Assembly: GCA_024244665.1 (NCBI GenBank)
Contig: JAAEOI010000377.1
Coordinates: forward strand, 1 to 23,867
Direction of reading: 5' to 3'
DNA: 23,867 bases
Source: Bacteroidota bacterium
GTDB taxonomy: Bacteria; Bacteroidota; Bacteroidia; Bacteroidales; GCA-2748055
Shown: in pieces, positions 7,677 through 15,906 of the stretch
Layout: the number at the start of each line of letters is the position of its first letter
How positions within the stretch are numbered: the first letter of the stretch is position 1
Position numbers and translations under genes: made by a program
Notes under the pieces: generated by a model
What the model was told of the DNA's origin: nothing
The model's database searches: none
What the model saw: the letters and a program-made list of their open reading frames with translations, nothing else

Positions 7677-9335
7677 ATGATCCAGCAGAAGTTGATAAAG
7701 TTTTTTGAGAGGAGTTTTTCAGAGAACTGGGACCTTCCTTCTCTTTCCGATTACAAAGGTATCTCTTATACTTACGGTGAGGTGGCCAAGCAGGTGGCCA
7801 GGTTGCACCTGCTTTACGAGGGTCTGGGAATTAAAAAAGGGGATAAGATTGCTGTTTTTGGTAAAAACTCTTCCAACTGGTGTATCTCAAGCATGAGTGT
7901 GATTACTTATGGTGCAGTGGTGGTACCCATTCTGGCCGACTTCAAACCTGCCGATGCTCATACCATTATCAACCATTCCGATGCAGTGATGCTGTTGGTT
8001 GATAAACAGATTATGGAGAGCCTTTCGGAGGCTGAATTAGAAAATGTCAGGGCCATCCTTTCAGTGGATGATTTTGGAATTCTTTCTGCAAAACCTTCTG
8101 AAGTATTTAAGAAGAGCTTTGATCAACTGGATGAACTGCTCACTGAGAAGTGCAAGGGTGATTTTACCCGGGAACACATAAAATATGCCGAGGTGGACAA
8201 CAGCGAGGTGGTACAGATCAATTATACCTCGGGGACCACAGGTTTCAGTAAGGGTGTGGTTCTTACTGCAAACAGCCTGGCGGGCAATGTGGATTATGCC
8301 ATCAGGTCCATTGAACTGAATCCTGGAGAGAGGATGCTTTCCATAATTCCACTGGCCCACTGTTATGGTTTTGCCTTTGATTTCCTCTTCCCCCTGGCGG
8401 TGGGTGTCCACGTGACCATCCTGGGGAAGATTCCTGCAACGCCGGTGATTCTCAAAGCATTTGCTGAAGTTCAGCCTCACCTGATCCTTTTTGTGCCCAT
8501 CTTCTTTGAAAAGCTTTATAAGAAGAAGGTACTACCGACACTCCAGAAGGGATCCATGAGGGTACTCACAAATATTCCCGGCATCAGGGGCCTGATATAT
8601 GGTGCCATCAGGAAAAAACTTTATGAATCTTTTGGCGGGAATTACCGGGAAGCTGTTCTGGGAGGAGCTGCCCTTGGTGCCGAAGCTGAGGAGTTTTTCA
8701 CAAAGATTAAATTCCCATTCACCATAGGTTACGGAATGACCGAATGTGGACCGCTGATCTCTTATGCATCCTCAGCTACCACGAGGAGAGGGTCCAGCGG
8801 AAAAATCCTGGATATCATGGAGCTGAAGATCGATTCGGCAAATCCCTATGATGTGCCCGGTGAGATCCTTGTGAGGGGGGAGGTCCTGATGGAAGGTTAT
8901 TACAAGAACGAGGAGGCCTCGAAGGAGGCGATCGATGCCGATGGCTGGCTCCATACGGGAGACCTGGGAGTGACCGACAAGGATGGATTTATCTATATTA
9001 AGGGAAGAAGCAAAAGTATGCTGCTTGGATCATCCGGGCAGAACATCTATCCGGAAGAGATTGAATCCAAGCTGATCAACCTGCCTTATATCAATGAAGC
9101 AGTGGTTCTGATGAATAGTGACCAACGCCTTGAGGCCCTGGTCTATCCGGATATGGAGCAGATTAAAGCAGAAGGAGTAGCCGACCAGCTGGAAGCAAGG
9201 ATGGAGGAGAACCGCAAAGAGGTGAACAGCCACCTGGCAGCCTACGCAGCCCTCCTGAAGATCCACCTCCACGATAAGGAGTTTGAGAAAACGCCCAAAA
9301 GGAGCATCAAGCGCTTCCTCTATAAACTGCCCTAA
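7677..9335 (+). CDS. AMP-forming long-chain fatty acid-CoA ligase
   Basis: This is an adenylate-forming enzyme that activates a fatty acid with ATP and joins it to CoA at the membrane face or in the cytoplasm. From the ATG at 7677 it is 552 residues. The A3 loop YTSGTTGFSKGV lies in the first half, YGMTECGP (A5) in the middle, and DGWLHTGDLG (A7), GRSK (A8) and a C-terminal KRSIKRFLYK with the usual catalytic-lysine context near the end. Earlier in-frame starts exist at 7632 (TTG) and 7638 (ATG) and would add 13-15 residues. I prefer 7677 because family members as I recall them start just before the segment resembling LIKFFERSFSENWD. The substrate chain length cannot be read. Its last four bases overlap the stop of the convergent DUF4251 gene. 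Confidence 0.92.
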   Translation: MIQQKLIKFFERSFSENWDLPSLSDYKGISYTYGEVAKQVARLHLLYEGLGIKKGDKIAVFGKNSSNWCISSMSVITYGAVVVPILADFKPADAHTIINHSDAVMLLVDKQIMESLSEAELENVRAILSVDDFGILSAKPSEVFKKSFDQLDELLTEKCKGDFTREHIKYAEVDNSEVVQINYTSGTTGFSKGVVLTANSLAGNVDYAIRSIELNPGERMLSIIPLAHCYGFAFDFLFPLAVGVHVTILGKIPATPVILKAFAEVQPHLILFVPIFFEKLYKKKVLPTLQKGSMRVLTNIPGIRGLIYGAIRKKLYESFGGNYREAVLGGAALGAEAEEFFTKIKFPFTIGYGMTECGPLISYASSATTRRGSSGKILDIMELKIDSANPYDVPGEILVRGEVLMEGYYKNEEASKEAIDADGWLHTGDLGVTDKDGFIYIKGRSKSMLLGSSGQNIYPEEIESKLINLPYINEAVVLMNSDQRLEALVYPDMEQIKAEGVADQLEARMEENRKEVNSHLAAYAALLKIHLHDKEFEKTPKRSIKRFLYKLP

Positions 9336-9895
9336 TAGGAGGTTCCCTTATGAACCTTTGAAACGGAGGGCGGGACCAGGTACCCTGAATAGTTCACCCT
9401 TCCCGGCCAGGTGGAACTGACAGAAGCGTCAGCCCTCCCTTCACTGAAGATGGACATCCGGACATCGTATGTCCCGATTGTGGTGCGTACATTGTAGCTG
9501 ACAGAATAAGTCATGTTCTTCTCGTTGAAGCTCGATTTATAATTGGCAATGGGGCCTTCGGCGGTAATCCCGCCCACTCCGTTTGCTCCCACATACTGGT
9601 TGCTTCCTATCTGGATAACCCCTGTAATAGAGTCGCAGGCGATAAAGTTGATCATGGAGGAGACATTTACGGTGTTTCCACGTTTGTCCCGCAGCTGGTC
9701 GGCCTCCAGCACAAACTTCCGGTGTTCAACCATAAGCCCGGTCAAGAGCGTTTTTTTTGCAGTTTCTTCTGCCTGCTGCTCCTTTTTGAGTTCTTTCTGA
9801 AGTTTTTTCTGCTCTTTTTTACTTAGTTCATGGTCCTGTGTAAATGCCGGGATGGCCATGAAAAGGGCCAGTCCTAAGATTAGTATCTTTTTCAT
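9332..9895 (-). CDS. Secreted DUF4251-domain protein
   Basis: This is a 187-residue protein with a type I signal peptide (MKKILILGLALFMAIPAFTQ, cleavage likely after about residue 20). A strongly charged, Lys/Glu/Gln-rich helix follows at about 24-50 (KKEQKKLQKELKKEQQ) and probably forms a coiled coil. The rest carries the pattern I associate with DUF4251: FVLEADQLRDKRGN, then VNVSSMINFIACDSITGVIQIG, a glycine-rich NGVGGITAEGPI, and beta strands to the end. DUF4251 proteins are Bacteroidota envelope proteins of unknown function, and no catalytic residues are evident. The gene overlaps the ligase stop by 4 nt and is separated from the macro-domain gene by 146 bp, so it probably has its own promoter. 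Confidence 0.85.
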   Translation of the reverse strand: MKKILILGLALFMAIPAFTQDHELSKKEQKKLQKELKKEQQAEETAKKTLLTGLMVEHRKFVLEADQLRDKRGNTVNVSSMINFIACDSITGVIQIGSNQYVGANGVGGITAEGPIANYKSSFNEKNMTYSVSYNVRTTIGTYDVRMSIFSEGRADASVSSTWPGRVNYSGYLVPPSVSKVHKGTSY

Positions 9896-9999
9896 CGTGG
9901 CGATATTAAATAAATTGCAGTTTGTCTACAAGTTAACAAATTCAAATAATTTCAGGTACGCCATTTCCGTCGGCTATCGTTGTTGGCTGTGTCCAGCTG

Positions 10000-10025
10000 A
10001 AAACAGTCCCAATAATATCTGTTTT
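10000..10025. terminator. Inverted repeat downstream of the macro-domain gene, possible weak terminator
   Basis: AAAACAG at 10000-10006 and CTGTTTT at 10019-10025 form a perfect 7-bp inverted repeat with a 12-base spacer, 16 bases past the macro-gene stop. The stem has only two G-C pairs, and its T tract is part of the stem. It may end the pheT-macro transcript or may be chance. Confidence 0.25.
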
Positions 10026-10041
10026 ATAGAAAGTGTAATGG

Positions 10042-10548
10042 TTAAGCAAGGAGTTTGGTATACAGCAACTGGTTCTCCTCGTCAAATAGAACGAAAATAA
10101 TCTCCTCCAGGGGGGAGGGGAACTGGATGAAAGAGCGCACCGCCTGGATGGCAATTTCTGCTGCAAGATCCTTTGGAAAACCGTACACTCCGGTGGAGAT
10201 ATTGGGGAATGCAATGGTTTTTAACCGCTGGATGCCGGCCAGCTCCAGGCTCCTGCGGTAGCAGTGGGCCAGCAATTCCGGTTCCCGGTTATTGCCACCT
10301 TTCCACATAGGACCAACCGTGTGGATCACATACCGGGCAGGAAGATTGAATCCTTCAGTAATCCTGGCTTCTCCTGTGTCACATCCATTCAGTTTACGGC
10401 AGGCAGCAAGGAGCTCCGGGCCGGCCGCCCGGTGGATGGCTCCGTCTACCCCGCCTCCACCCAGCAGGGTGTTATTGGCAGCATTTACGATGGCATCCAC
10501 TTTTAGCAGGGTGATATCCCCTTTGGTAATATTGATTTTCACGGACAT
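10042..10548 (-). CDS. Macro-domain protein, probable ADP-ribosyl/O-acetyl-ADP-ribose hydrolase
   Basis: This is a 168-residue stand-alone macro domain of the YmdB/MacroD type. Visible ADP-ribose-binding motifs are GDIT (D11), VNAANN at 21-26, [10 protein letters not shown] at 30-39 and the loop ISTGVYGFP at 117-125. These enzymes remove ADP-ribose from acidic residues or deacetylate O-acetyl-ADP-ribose in the cytoplasm; the exact substrate is not determined by sequence. The start codon lies 2 nt after the pheT stop, so it is almost certainly translated from the pheT mRNA. No ADP-ribosyltransferase or sirtuin gene is present in the window. Confidence 0.93.
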   Translation of the reverse strand: MSVKINITKGDITLLKVDAIVNAANNTLLGGGGVDGAIHRAAGPELLAACRKLNGCDTGEARITEGFNLPARYVIHTVGPMWKGGNNREPELLAHCYRRSLELAGIQRLKTIAFPNISTGVYGFPKDLAAEIAIQAVRSFIQFPSPLEEIIFVLFDEENQLLYTKLLA

Positions 10549-10550
10549 AT

Positions 10551-13007
10551 TTAATTCATTCCCCTGACCCGGGCTCCGAACTCATTCTCGAAGACTCTGG
10601 CAAGGTTCATCATTGTTTTGTCAATCTGTTTATCGGTCAGGGTTTTATTTTCATCAAGAAGGGTGAAAGAGAGGGCGTATGATTTTTTACCTGCCTCAAT
10701 CTTTTCGCCCTCGTACACATCAAAAAGGCTTACCTGTTTCAGGAGCTTCTTTTCGGTTTTCAGGGCAAGCTTCCTGAGCGAGTCAAAAGTAACCCCACGG
10801 TCGAGCAGAAGGGAGAAATCGCGGTTCACCACGTGGAACCTGGACAGGGGGCTGAACAGGATCCTGTGCATGGTGACCTCCTTAAGAAGCAGATCCCAGT
10901 CAAACTCCGCCGCATAAACATCCTGTTTAATGTCGAACTGTTTCAGAAGCGAGGGGGCAACCTTGCCGTATTCAACAAGGGCTTTCTCCCTGGTCAAATA
11001 AACCAGGCTCTCTGTGTAGGTGTCATTCTCACCGCCACGGGTATCCAGTGAAAGGGGATTGATTCCGCACTTCAGAAGAACACTGTCCACATACCTTTTC
11101 AGTGCCGGGAAGGAGGCATCCGATGCCTTCTGTGTCCAGTTGCCGGGAGTCGACTTACCAGAGATGAAAATACCCATACGCAACTCTTCATTGAAGCGCT
11201 CATCCGGCTTGCTGCTTCTGCTCTCCGGATCAAGGAAATAGCAGTAGCCGAATTCGTAAAGCTTCAGGTCGGAATTTTTCCGGTTGATATTATAAGCCAC
11301 CGCTTCCAATCCGCCGTTCAAAAGATTCTTCCTCATGTGCGACAGGTCCTGGCTCAGGGGATTGAAGATGCGCACTGCTGTGGGGTCCTCCTCCTCCTTT
11401 GTGTCGTGGTATAAAGCTTTGGTTAGGGAGTTGGATTTCATCTCGAAAAAACCGTTATCGGTCAGCAGGTCCGATACCATGTTAACCACCTTCTCCTTGT
11501 CCGGTTTCTCTGACCAGGATAGCGTGGAACGGAGCCCGGTGCCGATCTCAACCCGGTTGAATCCGTAGATTCTTAAAATCTCTTCGATAACGTCAGCTTC
11601 TCTCCGTACATCAACCCGGTAGGGAGGGATACATAGCAATAGTCCTTTTTCATTCTGGATTTCAACCACCATATCCAGCGATTCGACAATGGATTTGACG
11701 GTTTTGGGTGGTATCGGATTGCCGATGAGCCTGTCCACATTGGTGAAAAGAATCTCCACCTGGAAATCTTCCACCGGATCGGGGTAGAGGTCATATAATT
11801 TGGATGAGATCCTTCCCCCTGTAATCTCTTTGATCAGCGCGGCCGCACGTTTAAGTGCCCATACGGTGTTGTTGGGATCGGTGCCCCGTTCGAATCTGAA
11901 GGATGAATCGGTATTGAGCTGGTGATGTTTAGCACTCTTCCGTATATAGACCGGGTCGAAAAAGGCCGATTCCAGGAAGATATCTTCTGTATCGGCGCTT
12001 ACTCCCGATTGAATGCCTCCGAATACCCCGGCAATGCACATTGCGTCCTTCTCGTTGGAGATCACCAGGTCCGAGTCAAGCAGGGTGCGTTCCTGTTCGT
12101 CCAGTGTTGTGAATTTTGTACCGGCAGGCATAGTCTTTACAATCACCTGGTGCCCCGTGATCTTTGCTGCATCAAAGGCATGAAGAGGTTGTCCCGATTC
12201 ATGAAGGACGAAATTGGTGATGTCCACAACATTGTTAATGGGTGTCTGCCCGATAGAGCGCAGACGGGTCTTAAGCCACTCAGGGCTCTCACCAACAGTA
12301 ATGTCGCAGATGGTTAGTCCCGAATAGCGCCTGCATCCGGCAATCTCTTCGATTCGGACCTCCATGGGCAGCTTGATTTTGTCCGTAATGAATCCGTCTA
12401 AAGAAGGTTTCCGGACTGACATCTTTTTTGTCTGGCTGAACCAGGCAGCAAGGTCGCGTGCCACGCCCAGGTGAGAGGCTGCATCGATGCGGTTGGGGGT
12501 GAGACCAATCTCAAAGATGGTATCCGTTTCAATTTCAAAATATTCTGCGGCCGGGCTGCCCGCCTCAGATCCTTGGTCGAGGACCATGATCCCGTCGTGG
12601 GAACTTCCCATGCCCAGCTCATCCTCTGCACAGATCATTCCCAGTGACAGCTCTCCCCTGATTTTTGTTTTTTTGATGGTAAAGCTTTCTTCGCCGGAGT
12701 AGAGGGTTGCCCCCACAACAGCTACCGGGACCTTCTGACCTTCTGCCACATTGGGTGCTCCGCATACAATCTGTACCGGCTCCTCTTCTCCGATATCCAC
12801 TGTGCAAACCGTTAGTTTATCTGCGTTGGGGTGATTATGACAGGTGAGGACCTCTCCGATAACCACACCTTCCAGTCCGCCTTTGACCGACTGAAAGGTC
12901 TCTGTTCCCTCCACCTCCAGGCCAATGTTTGTGAGGATGTCGCTTAACTCCTCAATGGGAAGGTCAACAGGGAGGTACTCTTTCAGCCAGTTATGGGAAA
13001 TCTTCAT
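10551..13007 (-). CDS. pheT: Phenylalanine-tRNA ligase beta subunit
   Basis: This is an 818-residue protein of normal length for the bacterial beta subunit, starting [13 protein letters not shown] as in most homologues. Domains in order are: an N-terminal lobe; an EMAP/OB tRNA-binding domain at about 40-150 ([33 protein letters not shown]); B3/B4 with the GLTPNR and RDLA segments; a B5 domain (about 400-470, [20 protein letters not shown]); the synthetase-like core; and a C-terminal ferredoxin-fold anticodon-binding domain ([15 protein letters not shown]). It pairs with PheS, which is not in the window, to form the alpha2-beta2 enzyme charging tRNA-Phe. It is followed 2 nt later by the macro-domain gene and preceded 45 bp upstream by the NUDIX gene. 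Confidence 0.97.
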   Translation of the reverse strand: MKISHNWLKEYLPVDLPIEELSDILTNIGLEVEGTETFQSVKGGLEGVVIGEVLTCHNHPNADKLTVCTVDIGEEEPVQIVCGAPNVAEGQKVPVAVVGATLYSGEESFTIKKTKIRGELSLGMICAEDELGMGSSHDGIMVLDQGSEAGSPAAEYFEIETDTIFEIGLTPNRIDAASHLGVARDLAAWFSQTKKMSVRKPSLDGFITDKIKLPMEVRIEEIAGCRRYSGLTICDITVGESPEWLKTRLRSIGQTPINNVVDITNFVLHESGQPLHAFDAAKITGHQVIVKTMPAGTKFTTLDEQERTLLDSDLVISNEKDAMCIAGVFGGIQSGVSADTEDIFLESAFFDPVYIRKSAKHHQLNTDSSFRFERGTDPNNTVWALKRAAALIKEITGGRISSKLYDLYPDPVEDFQVEILFTNVDRLIGNPIPPKTVKSIVESLDMVVEIQNEKGLLLCIPPYRVDVRREADVIEEILRIYGFNRVEIGTGLRSTLSWSEKPDKEKVVNMVSDLLTDNGFFEMKSNSLTKALYHDTKEEEDPTAVRIFNPLSQDLSHMRKNLLNGGLEAVAYNINRKNSDLKLYEFGYCYFLDPESRSSKPDERFNEELRMGIFISGKSTPGNWTQKASDASFPALKRYVDSVLLKCGINPLSLDTRGGENDTYTESLVYLTREKALVEYGKVAPSLLKQFDIKQDVYAAEFDWDLLLKEVTMHRILFSPLSRFHVVNRDFSLLLDRGVTFDSLRKLALKTEKKLLKQVSLFDVYEGEKIEAGKKSYALSFTLLDENKTLTDKQIDKTMMNLARVFENEFGARVRGMN

Positions 13008-13052
13008 GAAAATGCATTTGCAGTTTAATGCTGCAAAAGTAGTGCTTTTAGC

Positions 13053-13481
13053 TCATGATCGCAACAACTCTTTTGCATGTTCAAACAGTAGGGTCTGTAC
13101 CTCCGGGTAGGTGAGTGATTGGGGGAGGACGGAAGCAAGCAGGACCTCCCCGGTTTCATATTTCAGGTTTGACTCCCTTTCGAGAATCTCTGCCCCGTAT
13201 AGCCGACCGGATTCAGTTTTGCCTTTGACACTGACCTGGTAATCGCACAGGTATTCCATGGTGGACCTGATCGAGCCGGTCTCTTCGTTTAGCTCCCTGG
13301 ATGCAGCCTCCCCGGGGCTTTCGCCCGGTTCTATGTGACCGGCCGGGAGCTCCCACGAGCTTCGTTCCCTGTGTCGCACAAAGATCCACTGTCCGCACTC
13401 CCTGGCTGCAATTACCACGTAGGTCAGATTTGACTCTTTGATGCTGTTCCGGGGCAGGATCCGGGTGTGGACAGAAGGCAT
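13053..13481 (-). CDS. NUDIX hydrolase
   Basis: This is a 142-residue protein with a nearly complete Nudix box from G48 to S70 (GHIEPGESPGEAAS, then RELNEETGS). The pattern GX5EX7REUXEEXGU is met except that the last hydrophobic position is Ser. The WELPAGHIE context is that of nucleoside-diphosphate or ADP-ribose-type hydrolases acting with Mg2+ in the cytoplasm. The substrate cannot be assigned. It lies 45 bp upstream of pheT on the same strand and may head the NUDIX-pheT-macro unit. A NUDIX and a macro protein flanking pheT could both touch ADP-ribose metabolism, but this is speculation. Confidence 0.9.
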   Translation of the reverse strand: MPSVHTRILPRNSIKESNLTYVVIAARECGQWIFVRHRERSSWELPAGHIEPGESPGEAASRELNEETGSIRSTMEYLCDYQVSVKGKTESGRLYGAEILERESNLKYETGEVLLASVLPQSLTYPEVQTLLFEHAKELLRS

Positions 13482-13497
13482 CCTGTAGGGATAAGAA

Positions 13498-13575
13498 TCA
13501 GGAACTGATCCAGTTGAATTTCCTGATCTCGTCTGCTATCAGGGTGATGGCGGCTATCAGCGCGGGTATTTTCAT
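13498..13575 (-). CDS. Possible 25-residue small protein upstream of the NUDIX gene
   Basis: An ATG at 13575 opens a 25-codon frame ending in TGA at 13498. It begins MKIPALIAAITLIADEI and ends RKFNWISS. It has a Lys-led hydrophobic N-terminal half and a charged second half, like a small membrane-associated or leader peptide. It ends 16 bases before the NUDIX ATG in the same direction. There is no homologue I can name; a chance ORF is possible. Confidence 0.3.
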   Translation of the reverse strand: MKIPALIAAITLIADEIRKFNWISS

Positions 13576-13669
13576 GTGATGAATGCTATTTATTGAATAT
13601 TTGGGTTTCAATCTATCTCAACATTAAAATTATGAGAAATGTTCAAAGATCAATTGTTATTTTTTTAGA

Positions 13670-13677
13670 TATTTTTG
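13670..13677 (+). promoter_or_regulatory. Putative -7 promoter element of the surE-lpxB run
   Basis: TATTTTTG matches the Bacteroidota TAnnTTTG -7 element exactly, 18 bases before the surE ATG, implying a very short leader. An ATTG at 13653-13656 is only 13 bases upstream, shorter than the usual spacing near 19, so the -33 part is weak. Confidence 0.45.
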
Positions 13678-13695
13678 TAGCCTTATTTAGTGCAG

Positions 13696-14496
13696 ATGAA
13701 AAACAGACCATTGATACTGGTTACCAACGATGACGGAATTGAAGCCAAAGGAATGAGTTCGCTCATTGAAGTGGCCCGGGAATTCGGCGATGTGGTGGCC
13801 ATCTCAACCCAGACACCCATGTCGGGGATGTCCCATGCCATTACAATCAAGGTTCCCCTGCGTGTGATCCTTGTTGAGGAAGGGGAGGGATTTAGAAAAT
13901 ACCTGACCAACGGTACGCCGGTTGACGGGGTTAAGCTGGCTTTCCACAGCCTCCTGGAGAGACAGCCCGACCTTGTGTTGTCGGGAATCAACCACGGATC
14001 CAACTCATCTTCAAGTATCCTTTATTCGGGGACTATGGGTGCAGCCATGGAGGGGGCACTTAACCATATACCCTCCATTGGATTCTCTTTGCTGAGCTAT
14101 GCTCCTGATGCAGATTTTGGTCCCACCCAGCAGGTGGCAAGAGAGGTAATCGGCCGGGTGCTCAGTGAAGGGCTGCAAGAGGGGATCTGCCTTAATGTGA
14201 ATGTGCCTGAAGTCCCGGCTAGCGAGTTGAAAGGAATTAAGGTATGCTCCCAGGCCAACGGTTACTGGAAGGAGGAGTTCCAGAAGCGGCAGGATCCCAT
14301 GGGAAAGGATTACTACTGGCTCACCGGTTTCTTCCATAACCGGGAGCCCGATGGAGGAGGAGAGGGAACAGATGAATGGGCTCTGGCTCAGCATTACGCA
14401 TCGGTGGTTCCTGTACATACTGATTTGACAGCTCACGATATGGTGGGAAGAATGGCTCATTGGGAAACCTCAACTGCGGAAGATGACAGCAAATAA
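13696..14496 (+). CDS. surE: 5'/3'-nucleotidase SurE
   Basis: This metal-dependent survival-protein-E nucleotidase removes phosphate from nucleoside monophosphates. From the ATG at 13696 it is 266 residues, normal for the family. The N-terminal ILVTNDDG motif gives the metal ligands D12/D13, TPMSGMSHA gives the conserved Ser43, and LSGINHGSN near residue 100 gives the conserved Asn. An in-frame GTG at 13690 would add two residues; I prefer the ATG. A TATTTTTG -7 element lies just upstream. It heads a tight plus-strand run and its 3' end overlaps the next gene by 14 nt. Adjacency to lpxB is, from memory, common in Bacteroidota. Confidence 0.97.
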   Translation: MKNRPLILVTNDDGIEAKGMSSLIEVAREFGDVVAISTQTPMSGMSHAITIKVPLRVILVEEGEGFRKYLTNGTPVDGVKLAFHSLLERQPDLVLSGINHGSNSSSSILYSGTMGAAMEGALNHIPSIGFSLLSYAPDADFGPTQQVAREVIGRVLSEGLQEGICLNVNVPEVPASELKGIKVCSQANGYWKEEFQKRQDPMGKDYYWLTGFFHNREPDGGGEGTDEWALAQHYASVVPVHTDLTAHDMVGRMAHWETSTAEDDSK

Positions 14497-14776
14497 GAGA
14501 TTAGATTCATTAGTCCTTGGGCTCATTGCAGGTCTTGTTCTTCCTGTGGTAACTCTGTCTGTGATCTGGCTTGTAAGCTACGAGGGAGGACTCGTTGAGT
14601 TCCTCTCATCCTTTCAACGCTTGGGGATGCTCAGCAAGATTATCTCACTTTCGGCCATCCCCAACCTCCTGCTTTTTTTCGTCTTCATCTGGACCAACAG
14701 GACATTTTCAGCCAGAGGTGTTATCTTTGCAACACTGATGGTAGCCATGGTCATGCTGCTTCTTAAATTTGCCTGA
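14483..14776 (+). CDS. Small three-helix inner-membrane protein of unknown function
   Basis: This is a 97-residue protein with three predicted membrane segments: about 10-32 (VLGLIAGLVLPVVTLSVIWL), about 50-69 (IISLSAIPNLLLFFVFIW) and about 78-95 (VIFATLMVAMVMLLLKF). It has no catalytic motif or signal peptide. The start overlaps surE by 14 nt in another frame, and the stop lies 5 nt before lpxB, so translational coupling is likely. The position before lpxB suggests an envelope role, but this is inference only. I do not recognise the family. Confidence 0.8.
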   Translation: MTANKRLDSLVLGLIAGLVLPVVTLSVIWLVSYEGGLVEFLSSFQRLGMLSKIISLSAIPNLLLFFVFIWTNRTFSARGVIFATLMVAMVMLLLKFA

Positions 14777-14781
14777 TAAGA

Positions 14782-15906
14782 ATGAAATATTTCCTGATAG
14801 CCGGTGAAGCATCCGGTGACCTGCACGCCTCTAATCTCATGAAGGAGCTGATTCGCATCGATCCTGGTGCCGAGTTCAGGTTCATGGGGGGTGATTTAAT
14901 GGAGCAGGTATCGCCAAACCAGGTGATGCACTACAAAGAGACCTCCTATATGTTCCTGGATGTACTTTTTCACCTTCGTAAGATATTCCGTAACCTTCGC
15001 ATAATCAAGGATGAACTGGTGCAATGGCAACCCGATGTGGTGATCCCGGTGGACTACCCCGGGTTTAACATGAGGATTTCGAAATTTGCATTTTTAAAAG
15101 GCTTCAGAGTCTTCTACTTTATTTCACCCAAGGTATGGGCATGGAAACAGAGAAGGGTCTATGACCTCAGGAAGTATAACGAAAAGCTGTTTGTTATCCT
15201 CCCCTTTGAAGTGGAGTATTTCAGAAAGTTCGGGATGGAGGTAGAGTACTTTGGAAATCCACTGGTGGACGGGATCAGGAGTTTCCAGGATGAGTTCAAT
15301 GGCGGGGATGAATGGAAAGAGGCCCATGGCCTGGATGAGCGGCCGGTGGTGGCCCTGCTTGCCGGTTCCCGGAAAAAAGAGATAGAGGGCATGCTGCCTT
15401 CCATGGCCATGATTGCTGCAGCCCATCCTGCTTACCAGTTCGTGGTGGCAGGGGCCCCCTCAATCGATCCGGCCTATTACACTACTTTTCTGGAGGGGGG
15501 TATGCTGAAGATAGTTCACGGGGAGACCTATGCTTTGCTGGCCACTGCCACGGCCGGACTGGTCACTTCAGGGACAGCAACCCTTGAAGCAGCCCTTTTC
15601 GGGGTGCCTCAGGTGGTGCTTTATCGCACCTCTCCTCTTGCCTATTCAATAGCAAAACGAATTGTTAAAATTAAGCACATCAGCCTAGTGAACCTGATCC
15701 TTGACCGGGGACTGGTACTTGAGGTGATTCAAAAAAGTCTCTACAGCCAAACAGAATCTGAACTTTCACGTATACTGGATGATGCTTCACACCGGGAGCA
15801 GATCACAGAAGGTTACAGGGAGTTGAGATCGCTGATCGGTGAAGAGGGGGTTTCGAAAAGAATTGCATATCGTATGGTGGAATTGATAAAAGAGGATAAG
15901 GGATGA
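14782..15906 (+). CDS. lpxB: Lipid-A-disaccharide synthase
   Basis: This peripheral inner-membrane glycosyltransferase joins UDP-2,3-diacylglucosamine and lipid X into the lipid A disaccharide. At 374 residues it matches the family's usual length (about 380). Signature segments are all present: GEASGDLHASNL near the N-terminus, VDYPGFNMR, YFISPKVWAWKQRRV, the middle FGNPLVD, LAGSRKKEI at the donor-binding start, and VTSGTATLEAALFGVPQVV...YRTSPL near residue 260. Its presence shows an LPS-type outer membrane. The stop codon overlaps the ATG of the SpoIID-like gene by 4 nt (ATGA). Confidence 0.97.
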   Translation: MKYFLIAGEASGDLHASNLMKELIRIDPGAEFRFMGGDLMEQVSPNQVMHYKETSYMFLDVLFHLRKIFRNLRIIKDELVQWQPDVVIPVDYPGFNMRISKFAFLKGFRVFYFISPKVWAWKQRRVYDLRKYNEKLFVILPFEVEYFRKFGMEVEYFGNPLVDGIRSFQDEFNGGDEWKEAHGLDERPVVALLAGSRKKEIEGMLPSMAMIAAAHPAYQFVVAGAPSIDPAYYTTFLEGGMLKIVHGETYALLATATAGLVTSGTATLEAALFGVPQVVLYRTSPLAYSIAKRIVKIKHISLVNLILDRGLVLEVIQKSLYSQTESELSRILDDASHREQITEGYRELRSLIGEEGVSKRIAYRMVELIKEDKG

